Below are positions 1-12,116 of a DNA stretch of 64,000 nt, piece after piece (position 1 is the first letter of the stretch; each line of letters begins with the position of its first letter). The stretch covers positions 57,671,982 through 57,735,981 of the forward strand of contig CM055099.1 of assembly GCA_029204225.1 (NCBI GenBank), read 5' to 3'. Made by a program: the position numbers and the translations under genes. The stretch is from Diphasiastrum complanatum. Lineage: Eukaryota > Streptophyta > Lycopodiopsida > Lycopodiales > Lycopodiaceae. The notes beneath the pieces were generated by a model. That model made no database searches. It was given only the letters and a program-made list of their open reading frames with translations, and was not told where the DNA came from.

Positions 1-2937
1 GCATATCCTTGAGTTGCCGCTTATGGGATCCCGAGACTACTGTCTCCCTGATCATACTGAGGTATATGGCTCTGAGTGACTTCATCTAGGCTTCCCCATG
101 ATCTCACCACCTGAGAATCTGCACCATGGAAATTCCAACACTTGTGCCAAGCCTAGACTCCTATAAATACAGCCAACTGCATGAAAGCTATAGGTAGCTT
201 ATCCACGCCTGTGATGGTAGATGCCTCCCCATCGATGCCAATGTCAAAAATTGGCCCCCTACTGTAATGCCAACCTGTACTCCCAAATGAGCACAGCATG
301 AAGTCCTCGCCATCAATGTCCCCTGCAGTAGATTGCCAGTAAAACACTCATCATAGTATTTGCCCTCCGATCACACCTCGTGCGATCTCCATAAGCTCTC
401 CAACCTAGAGCTGGCTCTCAAAGCTTCACGCTTTGACCATTTGCGTATGCAGTGTTCTGATTCCATCATGAATCCCACCTTAAGTCCTGTCCATGCCAAT
501 GACTCAAGTCCAATATGAAATAGTTGCCCCCTGATGATCATCCCATGTCATCCTGCAGTGCTATCCCTACCATGTATTCCAATGCCATCCTTGATCACAA
601 AGATCTGAACATCTACCCTATAGTGCCCACCTGTATTCTCCCAAGCTAGCTCCAAGCTACTCTTGTGAATGGTTCCAAACCACTCCCTGAAATTACACTG
701 AGATGTGAACTCCAAAGCCACCATCAAGTCCCTCACATGACTGTGCATGCCAACATCCCTCCAAGTGAACCTGTGAGATCTTCCATGGCCCAAACCAAAT
801 GATTTGCACCTTGCCATCACTGGAATCTGCATCTCTGATGCAACACTGATATGGCAAATTGACTTGACTTATCCAAACTGGCAGTTGAAGTGTATCTCTT
901 CGATGATAAACCTGATACACTGCTCCACAACTACAATGGCTTGATCAAAATCGACTTACTGAATACAAAACCACAAAATCATCACACTCACCACTCGCCA
1001 AGAGCATCCAAAGTGTGATTATTGACCCGTTCTCCATCCTCTGTGTGTCCCACACACAGCTCGTCCAATGCAAGTCCGCTATCTCGGCCAATGGCTTCCA
1101 ATTGGCACCACCTCGCACTTCCATCACCTGCGACCACCAATATGTGTGTACCACCAAGCTAGCCCATATTCCCTCTGAATGAGAAATTTCCAAGCTACAG
1201 ATGCGTGTGTCAATGCAGCTATCACCTGACTCGACAATGCCACTGCCGATCATGCTTGTGAGAGCGTTCCCCCAAAATGCCACTTGACGTTGGTTGGTTC
1301 GAACCCCAAAAGTTGAACCTGATCACAAGAATTTTTCACCTGTAACTGGCATACCATGCCTACCTCTCACCTGTGATTGCTTGCCCTCTCAAAATTGTCG
1401 CCAATGATGAGTAGTCATGATGCCAAACTGCACTTCCGGCGCCAATACTAGTTTTCTCCACACAATTCCACTACCATTCGCTCCCATACTACATTTACCA
1501 CTTTCAACCACCCTATTACCTTGTCAACAGTAAGTAATAATGATTCAAAAGTGATAATGCCTCATTGTACCGCCCTGTAGCAGGTTTCACCAGCCAAAAA
1601 TTGCCCCAAATTTGGCCCTACGATACCCAAATGGCGAATGTAGCCCATCACTAGGTCACCTGCACTCCGCTCGAAAGAATGGCAATTAAAACATCCCAAA
1701 GCATGTTTCTCCCTGCTCTGTAACGTCGCTCTGTCCGCTGGCTCTGAGCAGCCAGTTTCAAAGGTCATTTTGGCCCAAGGATGGCCAAAAAAGGTGCCCT
1801 CTAGCTATAGTTAGTCTTTTTCAAAGGATGCCCTTGCAAAATGAACTGAAACTTCGCTTTGAATTTTTTTTTAAATGAAGAAATTCCAACTTGAATGTTG
1901 GGTCCCTTCCTTGCCCTTTCCAGTGAAGATTTTTAATGAAGAATAAAGGCACTTTGCCCTTCAATTCCCTTCAGGCCCTCTTCACATGCATCTAATGGTG
2001 GCCCATCATCCTACGACCCACATTACTCCCCGAGTAATCCATTCTGGTCGTTGATCCATGTATGGCCCAATCCTAAGGCCAGCCTCGATTTGACGTGCAA
2101 ATCCAACACCCTCAGGCTGCTGGCTCCTTCCAGGCACTAAGGCCTCACCTTCTCTAGGCGCGTGCGAGCCACCAACGTGGCCTCGTCCTCTTCTCTTCCT
2201 CTTTCTTCATAGCTGATCTGGATATTTGGAGATCAGTCCTTCTCTAGTTCGCGGCCATCCACGGCCCTTTGCAGGTCATCTCGCCCTACCAGCGTGCCTA
2301 ATTCTAGCATTTTACAGCTCCAAATTTCGATGACCACAGAGAGAGATCCAAAGTTTTCCTCTCAAAAAACCCTAGCTGAGGAAAGATGAAGATATTTTGG
2401 GCTCTACTCAGTGTTTTTCTGAGTTTCAACTTGCAGATTTTTGCCCCACAGAGGTCGCCCTACCTCTACTTTTCCGATGCAATTTACGACCTGGAAATTG
2501 GTGCGGTATTGACGTCAAAGAACTTGATTTTTTGAGAAATCTGTCAATCACCCCTTGAAACCAGAAATATCTGAAATTTTTGCAGTTTTTCACTCAATTG
2601 ATCCCTGTAAATTGTTATGGCTCTCCATCACTGCTCTTTGCATTCTCATGCACCAAATGGCTGTCCACACAGTGAATTATGAAGCCACCATCGACAATTT
2701 CCCTGAAACTATTGAAACTGCAAGTTTTTCCGGGAATTTTCTCTGGAATCCACTTACGACGATCGTTCCGATCTTTCCCGAAGTTTCGATCGAAGGAACT
2801 TTGCTGTCTCTAGCCATCCGGACTGCTGATACCCCGTATGAAGTCCTCTCTCCTGAGACGCTTTGAGTGCTATTTCTCCTGGTGAAAGACGCTATCCCAT
2901 AGCTCCATCGGATCGTGCATACCTGCATCACCCTGAC
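1..2937 (-). mobile_element. Internal region of a minus-strand LTR element without recognisable gag-pol
   Basis: This stretch lies directly downstream, on the minus strand, of a primer-binding-site-like motif (2938-2949) and a candidate LTR (2953-3454), so I read it as element interior. I translated the longer open frames (for example 945-1283 and 548-832 minus, 2555-2866 plus). None shows a zinc knuckle, a DSG protease motif, an integrase or an RT, so none is called as a gene. The stretch is less AT-rich than the DNA to its right. A non-autonomous, LARD-like element would explain coding-free interior next to a good primer site. The other LTR would lie left of the window, so this cannot be confirmed here. 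Confidence 0.35.
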
Positions 2938-2949
2938 GCTCTAATACCA
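2938..2949 (-). other. Primer binding site, initiator-Met tRNA type
   Basis: On the minus strand this reads TGGTATTAGAGC, one mismatch from the TGGTATCAGAGC primer site usual in plant copia elements. Three bases separate it from an LTR end in CA. Confidence 0.5.
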
Positions 2950-2952
2950 AGT

Positions 2953-3454
2953 TGAAATTCTATTAGGATCCAGTGTAGTATGCAGATCACATCACACAAT
3001 CACCATAGCCACTCCTCACAAGCTCTCAAAGATGGCACAACAAAAGTTCTTAGATTACAAAGAAACACTGTACATATAGAGTATTCACAAACTGCATGAA
3101 AAGGAAGGTGTCCTAAAATTGGCCTATCGCCTATCAAACTAAGGTTGGGCCCAATATGGCCAAATTCGACCAACAAACTTGGGACATGCCCCCAAGTATA
3201 GCAAGTCCTGTAAATCTGTACAGGCTAATTCTTCCTATGTGTGGCTACTCGGCTAACCCAAGTAGCCGACTACGGGATTAGTGCCCGATCAATATATCCT
3301 AATGGGTCACGTCCCGATCACAACCATATACAGTATACCAAATAAACTGTACAGTAATTACATCATGACATTTAGAGCTCATACTAATGAATCAGATCAA
3401 AACTGATTTCTAACTAAATGAGGTGTTGAGAGGGAGTGCCGGAAATAGACAACA
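2953..3454 (-). repeat. Candidate 5' LTR (single copy in window)
   Basis: On the minus strand it begins TGTTGTCTATTTCC and ends AATTTCA, about 500 bp, immediately upstream of the primer site. A TATA-like CTCTATATG lies in its downstream half. Only one copy is in the window, so the boundaries rest on TG/CA ends and the primer site and are approximate at the outer end. Confidence 0.4.
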
Positions 3455-5570
3455 CATCATCCTCTTCAGAATACATAAACATAACTGAGTGCTTTTTGAT
3501 GTCATTCTAGACTCATCTTGATATCTTATATGTTCTTGAAGATACCCTCAACTTGAAGTGTAAATGATAATGCCACTTTATTGTAATTACCATGTTAGGT
3601 ATATGTAGTAGATAGACTAGCTTAGTCACTTATTTTTTTTGTTTATGCTCTTTAGGGCACTCAGTCTCTGTGCATATGTACCTCCATATTTTCGCAAATG
3701 TATTTTGTGCTTTTGTAAATTATGTATTCTTCAAGATCTTTAATGTTTCTTACCTATACAAATTGTTTATGTATGATTTATTCACTTCTACAAAATTTCT
3801 GTTCAAATTAGAAGTAGACATGGCAAATCTATTCAAGGACTTAAGGACATGCAATCCTAAATAGAAGAACTCATTGAGATAGATATTCCATGTCTTTTAC
3901 ATTTCCAAAAGGTTTATAAACTCATTCTTGTAGCATCTTTTGAACTTGGGGAGGTCCAAGGGGTGCATGATGTTAGGCCATTATACATTGCATGCATCAT
4001 TCGGTTGTTATACTAAGTTTAGTAGGTAACATTCAAGAGTATTTAGATCTCAACATGTCTATGCTGACTATTGTAGAAACCCATGATTCTTTAACGCTGT
4101 CTACAACTACAAATATCCACAAAGCACCAAGCAATTTTGGACTTTGTAATCACACGAAAGGTTGAAGGAGGTGATGTTCTTTTCAAATTTACTACCTACG
4201 ACAAACAAAGCCCATATATCCTTAGTCAACAAAACAAATATGGATAGTTCAACTTCTACATGATGCTACAAGCTGAGATATTATGAAAATATTTTGAAAT
4301 AAAAATTTCATAGATCTCTTGGCTCCAAGAGTCACTCAATTTTTCTAAGGACTATAAGTTAAATACATGAAACTTGATAAATTATGTGAGAAGACCTTGT
4401 CATCATGATGCTTCATGCTTGGAAAGAATTTTTTACTAACCTTTCCACCTGTTAGGGCTATAGGCATTATGCACACGCAATAATTTATTTTGTTTTATTG
4501 GTGGAAAGGTCACTAGAAATTTCATTCCCCAATACTTTAACAACCAATGTCCATAATTTTTTCATATGCCATAAGCTAGATCACCTTTTGGTTATATATT
4601 CTTTTTAGTGTATAAGAAATTGTTTATTTTTTCTATTGTTTGAAGCTCCATAAGAAGCCTAATTAACTTTTCCAAGAGAAAAGTCTTGACACTTACAGAA
4701 TCTTAAAAGATCAAATCATGTATTATGGAATGAGCCGACATCTGCCTCCTAAAGAATCATAGTCTCCATGCCTTGCCTATGACTCTTTACGGGGTGGAAT
4801 GTCATTCCATTGGGTAAAGGATATTGGATGGGTTTTCACATGACCATTATGTAGTAGAATCTACATTTGAAAAACATAATCAACATTTTCAAAGCTTTTT
4901 TTCACATGACCATTATGAATCAGAATTTGCATTGCAAAACATAATCACCTAAATGGGTCGCCCATTCTGCTTAAAAAGCAGTATGAAATATGGGCAGAAA
5001 ATGCAGCAACTATCCTTTACATAATGGGAAAAATACTAGACTCTGCCATCTTACATCAGAATGATCACATTACATACAATATCAGATCATACTTAAGTAA
5101 ATCAGGTACTCGAGTAACATATTAGCTTGAAATACCAATGGCATTTTGCATTGAGATTGAACCTGTTTGATGATAATTTAATCTCCAATGGATCAAGATT
5201 ATACTCTGCTCTAAATGCAATTTATAAACCTGATCCTGGATATCATAACAGGAAGCAAGCCAGGATGAAATTACTGAACAAAGTGTCTGCAAAAATGCCA
5301 AATGTGGTTGTAGGAACTAAAAGTCTGTGACATTGGATGCTTCACGTCCAGTTGAAGACATAAGCTAGCAATCCAAGTTTATGAGAGCTTGGTCTGGCTG
5401 ACCAACCAACTCATAAGGCTCTCTGAGATTATGTTAGGAACAATGAAGAAGAAGAGAATGTGAGTTGTAATTCAGATCTTCTTCATGATTCAAACATATC
5501 TTAGAGATTATTTGTGTCAAGAACTGTTTTGAATTGAATGGTTAGCAGGTTGTTCCTAGAATTTGGCGTC
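3455..5570. other. AT-rich intergenic DNA, no gene recognised
   Basis: The open frames here are short (64 and 67 codons), lie on the strand opposite to the neighbouring gene and show no known motif or splice context. The part near 5586 probably includes the 3' untranslated region and flank of the bHLH gene, but I found no clear poly(A) signal. Confidence 0.4.
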
Positions 5571-5585
5571 TAATACTGAATTCAT

Positions 5586-6728
5586 CTAGCTTGCAGGTTT
5601 GTCATGTGAAATCTGGGTCTCCGATGAAATATTTGCAGCTTCAGGCGTTTTTTCAGAATTCTCACTGGCTTCTAAAGCACCAACCAATTCGGAGCTGTTT
5701 TCTGATGCATCCGGTGCAGGAGGGGCCTTCAATTTATCACTATTTGGCCAATACTCATCCGTTGTCAGGACCTGAGACCAGCAAAATAAAAGAGATGTTA
5801 GGAAGTCGTCTGATCTATTCATCTTGTTCTCGGCACATGAATGTTTGGAATTTTAAAATGGAAAAAGGCCGCTTGAGGGAATTTCTTAAATTGTAGCTGC
5901 AAATTCTTGGTGCTCCATTTCATCTGACAAATTTATTACAAAAATATAACATTGATACTGAATTACAAATGCAGATGAGAGTACTTCTAGCTTGATGTAA
6001 TCATGTAAGACACGTGATCCTCATCCTTTCAAGTTTTGATGAAGTAGTTTGAAGCTCTTCCTGGAACGTAAAAGAAAATAGGGTTGAAGGTCCTCTAACA
6101 GATGAAACTTCCTAGTTTAAAGTGATTTTGAAATCATCGATGGCGTTTTACTTATCTTCTTGAGTTGCCTCTGTCTACCTAGAAGCATTTGTGACAACCA
6201 GATAAAAGCTGTGCGTGTAGAGTTCGTCTAGATCAGTCTATTATTTTTGCGAGCGTTCCGTAGAAGGATGTTGAGGAGCATCCATCGGAAAAGATAGCTG
6301 GCAAAGGTCCCAAATCAACTAACCTCTTTGAAAGACTATAGGCAATATAAACTTCAGTTTGCTTTACTACACTTCTTCTTCTGCAATTTAAAGTTCTGCA
6401 TGTTTTGCATGAATTAACGTTTCAATGCGCTAACTTCGTTACGTTCAAGACCGAGCGAAGCTGTGCCAATTCCGAAGATCCAAAGAGAAAATGGACAAAA
6501 ATTTAGCTTTCGAAATCGCATACGGAGAAATGCCGATTTTCTGGAGACAATTATCCATGCTTGAAAGAAATCAAGAAACCACGCCATTACAGCATTTCAT
6601 TTGCTAATGGTAGATGATGCTCGTACACTTGATGAATTTTGATGATGGATGTTTCTATTAAAATTAAATCTAGATAGATTATTGAAGCAGACTGGTGGTA
6701 CATTGGAATCCAGTAGGCCAAAATGACT

Positions 6729-6806
<78 letters not shown>

Positions 6807-9030
6807 CATGGCATAAGAACGTACTTTAACTTGAAGCTGCAAAAACTTCACGTAGTTGATTGCTTTTTCGAGCATCGTGACTAGATCAACCTGAACATAA
6901 GAATCAACCAAATGTCGTAAAGATATAACTGGAAGCTTTTTTCAGAGAACTGAATAGCAGAATGTAGGAAAGAAGAGGTATGCAAGCTCACAAACCTTGG
7001 TGCCATTCGGAACTAGTTCTTGCAAAGTCTTCAAGCGCTCACTAATGCGCTCCCGCCGATGCTGCAAATTTGCAGCAGCCGAGTTTATCAAATATTAAAA
7101 CGGAAATTCATCTTTTGCAAGCAGCTCCTTAGAAAGCGCATGGCGAAATTGTGCAAGTACAGGATCTAAGCAAAGGTTTAACCAAAGAGCAAATCCATTC
7201 CTACCCTTGCAGCAATACTTTGAGGATCGTTAGCACTGCCTTGTCTGGCTCTTGGCGTGAGATTAGTGTTGAGAGCGTGGCCTGATGTGCTTTTCGAACC
7301 TGTAGATGATTTGGTAATGATACCACTGCTTGCTTCAGGTTTTGTGCAGGCAAAACTTTTCAGCGAAGTCCATGAACTCGAATTCTTTTCCTGAAGATTA
7401 CATAAAAACATCAAATTAGCCAAGGCTCAGGCAATTTGTTTCCGCACAGCTAGTAAATCAGCAAGATTTCCAGAAAGAATGTAGCATTCAAGGCACATTG
7501 ACTATTTGCTTAGAAATTAGAATGAATCACTGGCAATCAGGCATTACTAGAAAAGGGCATTCAATTATTTTGTTTCAGTCATTGATCAACTTTTGCTAGC
7601 ATTTTTACGAGAAATATATTGACCAACTATGATCCACAAGCAATTTTCTTGTGTCTCACCAAACGGATACGCTTGTTGGCGCTTTCAGGATGTTCTGATC
7701 CAATTTGCAGGGATCTTCTTCTCGGTTCTTCCTTCTGACCGGTGCCGCTAAACACAGTCGATTTGCAGGAAAGAGATGAATTTTCCTGCCATTCTTTATA
7801 AGATGATTGGTTCTCTGCATTATATTTACCTCCATTTTCAACGGCAGAGTCTTTTATAGCAAAGTTACTCCTTGTGTCCTTGATGCCATAACCCCATTGG
7901 TTATGAAGCTCTCCCATATCAACTTTTTGTGAAAGGAGGGGCGCATTTCTCAGAAAATTCATGCAGCTATTTCCTCCGTCACCAGTATCCAGGCTATTCT
8001 TTAATGTACGTGACATGGAAGTAGCGAAAACGTCTTGGCATTGCAACTGGGACTTAGAGCCACATCCATTGCTGTCGGAATTATTAAAATGTGGCATCAA
8101 ATATGGGTGATCTCTAGAAGTATGCCTTAGGGGAGTGTCAATTGTGTCAACAAAGGACTGAGAATTCTGGTTTGGAAAAGAAAAGATGTCATCGTAGCCC
8201 AGACTGTGGCCATGTCCAGATGCATTGATGATAGCTGGCAATCCTGTAGATCCATCCAAAAGACCCTGTTCGAGTCTTCCTTCAAGCCCGGATTGCAGCT
8301 TCCGAGTGATGTCAAAGATGAATGTGTCAAAAGTGGCAGCCCTTTCTTCTTCCAAACGATGCTGCAACTTCAGAAGGTCAATGGTGCAAGTGCTCGTGCC
8401 AGGATTCAAGGCGTTAGGAACTTGGATATAATACGGTTCCTGCGAGTTCTTGGTGGTTGGGATTGAATCCTCAGAATGAATGCTACTAGATTCACAAAAT
8501 GGCATCTCTCTCAGGAACTCTCCTGGAGATATTTGGGCCTCATGCCATGGTCTTTGCCTCATGAAACTGTATTCATCTTTAAGATCTGGATGGTGTGGCT
8601 CGCAAAATTGGCTCAGTGACAGATCCAACTGAGGTTCGAGCAAGCACGATGAGCTCAAGCTCTCAAATGTGGGTGCCAAAAGCGTATCTTCATCGAGTGG
8701 GGATTTATGCCCTGCCTGCCAGTAGTCAGAGGGTCCTGTGCTCCAAGAGTTTTTCGTAAAAAAATGTGGAGGCCATGAGGATTCATTACTCATAACTGAA
8801 TTCTCTAGGAGGGGAACCACATCAGACAGATGCAGCTCAGAAGAAGAATGACTCAAGGATGGCATAGTTTGCATTTGGAAGCTGAGTTGGCTGCCATCCG
8901 TTGAATGTTCACTTTCATGATGATCTAGAAATTCCCCGCTCTTGACATGAGGCACGTCCTCTAGGCCTCGCTTTGTGTGACACATAGCCTTCTCCAAGAG
9001 AAAAGAAGGTGATCTCCTCACGATCCCCAT
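5586..9030 (-). CDS. RSL: bHLH transcription factor, RSL class I (RHD6-like), five exons
   Basis: This is the one convincing host gene. The exons (minus strand) are 9030-7660, 7390-7205, 7061-6996, 6890-6825 and 5771-5586. All junctions are phase 0 with GT/AG ends (donors GTGAGA, GTAGGA, GTTTGT, GTACGT), giving about 624 codons. The ATG at 9030 has a good context (AAACCATGG); the frame is open slightly further upstream, but only from a TTG. Exon 1 (457 codons) is Ser-rich with no recognised domain. Exon 2 ends in the family signature GSANDPQSIAAR. Exon 3 encodes the basic region and helix 1 (HRRERISERLKTLQELVPNG), with the H-E-R residues used for E-box contact. Exon 4 encodes helix 2 (MLEKAINYVKFLQLQVK). 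Exon 5 starts VLTTDEYWP, typical of RHD6/RSL1 proteins, followed by an acidic Ser-rich tail. RSL class I proteins are nuclear regulators of root-hair and rhizoid formation; that role is inferred from the family. The N-terminal region looks longer than in typical family members. Intron 4 (1053 bp) holds a long CT tract. No stop or frameshift is seen. Confidence 0.88.
6734..6803. repeat. (CT)n microsatellite in intron 4 of the bHLH gene
   Basis: About 70 bp of uninterrupted CT; the transcribed strand reads (GA)n. It starts about 21 nt downstream of the exon 4 donor at 6824, so length changes would sit very close to a splice site. Confidence 0.95.
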
Positions 9031-9288
9031 GGTTTCACCGCTAATTTGCAAGGAAATTTCTTCGAATTACAATAGATCTTCACATGAGAAAAATTCATGA
9101 CACATTTGTTAATTTTTGCAGTAAAGCAAAACCATTAGTCATACACAGGAACATTTGACACTCTTGCATGCAGGTTTCATGTTAGAAACTTAAAATGTAG
9201 GCCAGCAGATACTACCTGCTAAATATGGGAGCTTCTTTCTATGTCCTTAGTATATTCCAAATTTCCAAAACCATAGAATCCTGAGAGT

Positions 9289-9363
<75 letters not shown>

Positions 9364-10250
9364 CGTACATAAAATGACTGATTCTCCTATAGTTGTATTC
9401 TGGTAGCCTGGAAGGAGAGGCTTTTAAATTAGCCTTTAAATCTTATGAGAAGAAGCAGGCTCTTCTCCAAATAATCCTTAATCTGATGGCCCGTTGCTTA
9501 CTAGCTGCAAGATCATGGTATCATTTGCCAGTGCAAGAAATTTAAGCGGCTGCCATGACTGCCAGTGTGAGTAGTGCACTGCAACACTTGAATATCTTTT
9601 ACACAACTATGATGGGCTCGTCGCTTGCTATTTATCACTCAAAGCCATCTACTCTACAGTGTATTGGGATGATCTTGCAATAAGACTATTTGTGAAACGA
9701 AAGACCACTGCATCGACTAGACAGAAGTACGCATCATAAGTTGATCATCCTCCTATAAAAATTCATGAGCTGCAAAACTACTTCCGATGATTATAATTAG
9801 GAAAGTGCTTTGACTTGTTTCGAGCCAAGAACAAGTGCAACAGGTAACTGATCCGTGCAAAGTTGACACAGAGATGGTTCAAAAGCACACGAAAGGCAAC
9901 GTTTTCCTGCAACAATATGCAGATCAGGAAGAAAGATGGGCGGGCGGCTAATGGAGCAGTGTATAGGCGTTAGACTCCCCTCCAGAGTCCACCATGGCTG
10001 CTGATTCCTAAATAAGATTGCAGAAGAAGAAGAAGATGAAGTAGTGAATCGCTCCAGCCTCCAGTCCGCAATGGCCCATATATCCATGCGTGTGCGCTGC
10101 TGTCCCACGTAAGCGATCTGAAGAAAGTGCTTCGACAGTACCTTTTCGAATGACGTCTTTCGATTTCAAATGACGTACATGGCCTGAAGGCTGACGTCTA
10201 CAAGACGTCTAGGGGACAGGCTCGGAATTTGAATGGCATATAGGCTTTTT
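9031..10250 (-). promoter_or_regulatory. Upstream region of the bHLH gene with a compound GT/GA tract
   Basis: This is the 5' flank of the bHLH gene. It contains an adjoining (GT)n (9286-9312) and (GA)n (9313-9361) tract about 260-330 bp upstream of the ATG, a position where GA/CT repeats are common in plant promoters and 5' leaders. A 103-codon minus frame at 9797-10108 shows no known motif and is not called. I cannot place the transcription start. Confidence 0.4.
9286..9361. repeat. Compound (GT)n(GA)n microsatellite
   Basis: Pure GT repeats pass directly into pure GA repeats, about 76 bp in total, upstream of the bHLH gene. Confidence 0.95.
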
Positions 10251-12070
10251 GTACTTTCTGACGTTCAAAATAAAATTTGAGCTTCGTGGCAGGTGCATGG
10301 AAGCTGGAGGCTTGGAATTTACAATGCACCTCCACCTTTCGTTTTGTTGGGCTTAGTTTTTTTTTCTAAATTTTCATATGACATGGAGTGTTTGGGACCC
10401 TCTTGAGCTTGTGCTCCCCAAACCTTTTTGGGTTCCCCTTCAAAAACCTATATTTCAGGAACTTTTTCAGTTTTTACAAGGATGACCCTCAATACATGCT
10501 GGTTATACATTATTTTGTGACCTAAAAAAACCTGCAAGTTTTTGATCATGCTGATTTCTGGCAAAAGTTGCCGGTTTTATTCTTGGACTTTGCCGGCTTT
10601 CCCGAACACTGCTCTTGAGGTTTCCCTCCAATTTCTTGCAATTTTTTAAAGTTATCGGTTTTTAAATTTTTTTGCTTTTGAGATTCTGCATCTCAAACTT
10701 TTTGTCGACAAAACATTAAAAATTCATGTTATTGACTCAATAAACCTATGTAACCCAACTTTTATAAAAATCTACATAGTTTACTAAACAAAAATTTCCT
10801 CCTAGTGAAAATGATAAACTTAAAATTTTTTACACTAAAAAAAAGTTGTCGATTTTTTGAAAGTCAATTTCTTGTGATTTTTTATAAAATCTATTTATGA
10901 CAAAAGATTCCGATTCCATTCTCAACAGATGCCGGCTTTCCAGAACATTGCATGACAAATATATTTTTCAAGGGCACCTTTCAAATAACAAATTATCAAC
11001 CTTTCAACCACATGTATCCATAATCTTGTTATATTTTATATAATTTTTTAAAAATTTAAAACTACCGTGGCATTTTACTTTCTAATGTTACTTATCAAAT
11101 GGAAGGGACATTCTTAAGTCTGCCTTTCAAATGACATTATATTAAAATTTATGCCTTGGTTTGAAAGGTTCTAGCCTTTGACATGCATTGTACCTTGCAA
11201 ATGCCAAGCAAGCGGCAAAGTCTTATAACCAATAGATTAATTTTAAAATTTATTAATTGATCTTGAAATAGGTAAAACACTAAAAGTTAAAAATTAGCTA
11301 ACAATGTGAGTAGCACTAAATTTACCTCTTTGATCCAAAAATATAAAAAAATAATAATTTTAGAATACTTTGACATAATTCATTAAATCACTTACCTTTT
11401 ATATTGACCTTAAAAAACTAAATATACATGCTCTGTTGAGGGCAGAAGGTTGCTTCCCTGCCATGAAAATTGTTTTAATTTTTATTTTTTTTGGTTGTAA
11501 AATTAGTGAATAAATCTTGGAAGATGCATTGAGAAAAAATGAAGCTCATGGATTCCGCTGAGGAAGGTCCATTTTTTTTCTCAAAAGAATAAAAACTAAT
11601 GTTACAGTGTGGATTTTCTTTTATCATATTTAACTTAAAATACTTTAAGTGCACGTTTCTTATTGAGAGTTGAAGGCTAGTGATTCTTTTACAAAGTTTT
11701 AAATTGCACAAATTTAAATTTTCACTTGAATAAAGAATTAACCAGTTTTAAACCAATTTTGAAAGCTATAGGAACTTGACAACTCAAAAAGAAAAAACTA
11801 GTTGAACTAAAGAGGGAAAATCTCCAAGGCCATTCCTCCCAAGAAAGCTGTCCACCCAAGGACTAGAGCCGTGGGCGGAACACTCGAGGATGCATCCTTC
11901 TTGGATGTGAAATTTGCTTTTTACATTTTCTTTTTGCCTTTAAACACGCACCTTTTGGACGGAAGTTAAGTTCTTTTATGTGCACCTGCATGTAAAAAAA
12001 AGTTATCATAAAATTTTCCTCCCCTCAAACTCTATTTTGTGAGCTCCAATTCCTCCATAAAAAGCATAAG

Positions 12071-12073
<3 letters not shown>
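10251..12073. other. AT-rich intergenic DNA, no gene recognised
   Basis: Long A and T runs and only short frames (the longest, 11475-11711 minus, 78 codons, has no known motif). No LTR ends, primer site or terminal inverted repeats were seen. Confidence 0.4.

Positions 12074-12112
<39 letters not shown>
12074..12112. repeat. (CT)n microsatellite
   Basis: About 39 bp of CT dinucleotides in intergenic DNA. Confidence 0.9.

Positions 12113-12116
<4 letters not shown>

Noticed and set aside
1290-1312. tRNA-like GGTTCGAACCCC motif
   Set aside because: The T-stem does not pair properly and no acceptor or anticodon arm fits. No tRNA or rRNA gene was recognised in the window.
3425-3460. Plus-strand purine tract GAGAGGGAG followed by TG, like a 3' LTR start
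   Set aside because: No LTR partner follows, and the minus-strand primer site at 2938 explains the region better. The match may lie inside the LTR.
5127-5896. Plus frames of 67 and 101 codons around the 3' end of the bHLH gene
   Set aside because: The second is antisense to exon 5, which has strong protein similarity; the first has no motif.
6597-6911. 104-codon frame with a long Arg-Glu repeat
   Set aside because: It runs from exon 4 through the donor into the GA microsatellite of intron 4; the repeat part is not coding.
8206-8466. Plus and alternative minus frames within bHLH exon 1
   Set aside because: Shadows of the long minus frame.
9797-10108. 103-codon minus frame upstream of the bHLH gene
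   Set aside because: No known motif and no splice sites linking it to the gene; it contains a run of Ser codons from a GAA/GAT repeat. Treated as upstream non-coding DNA.
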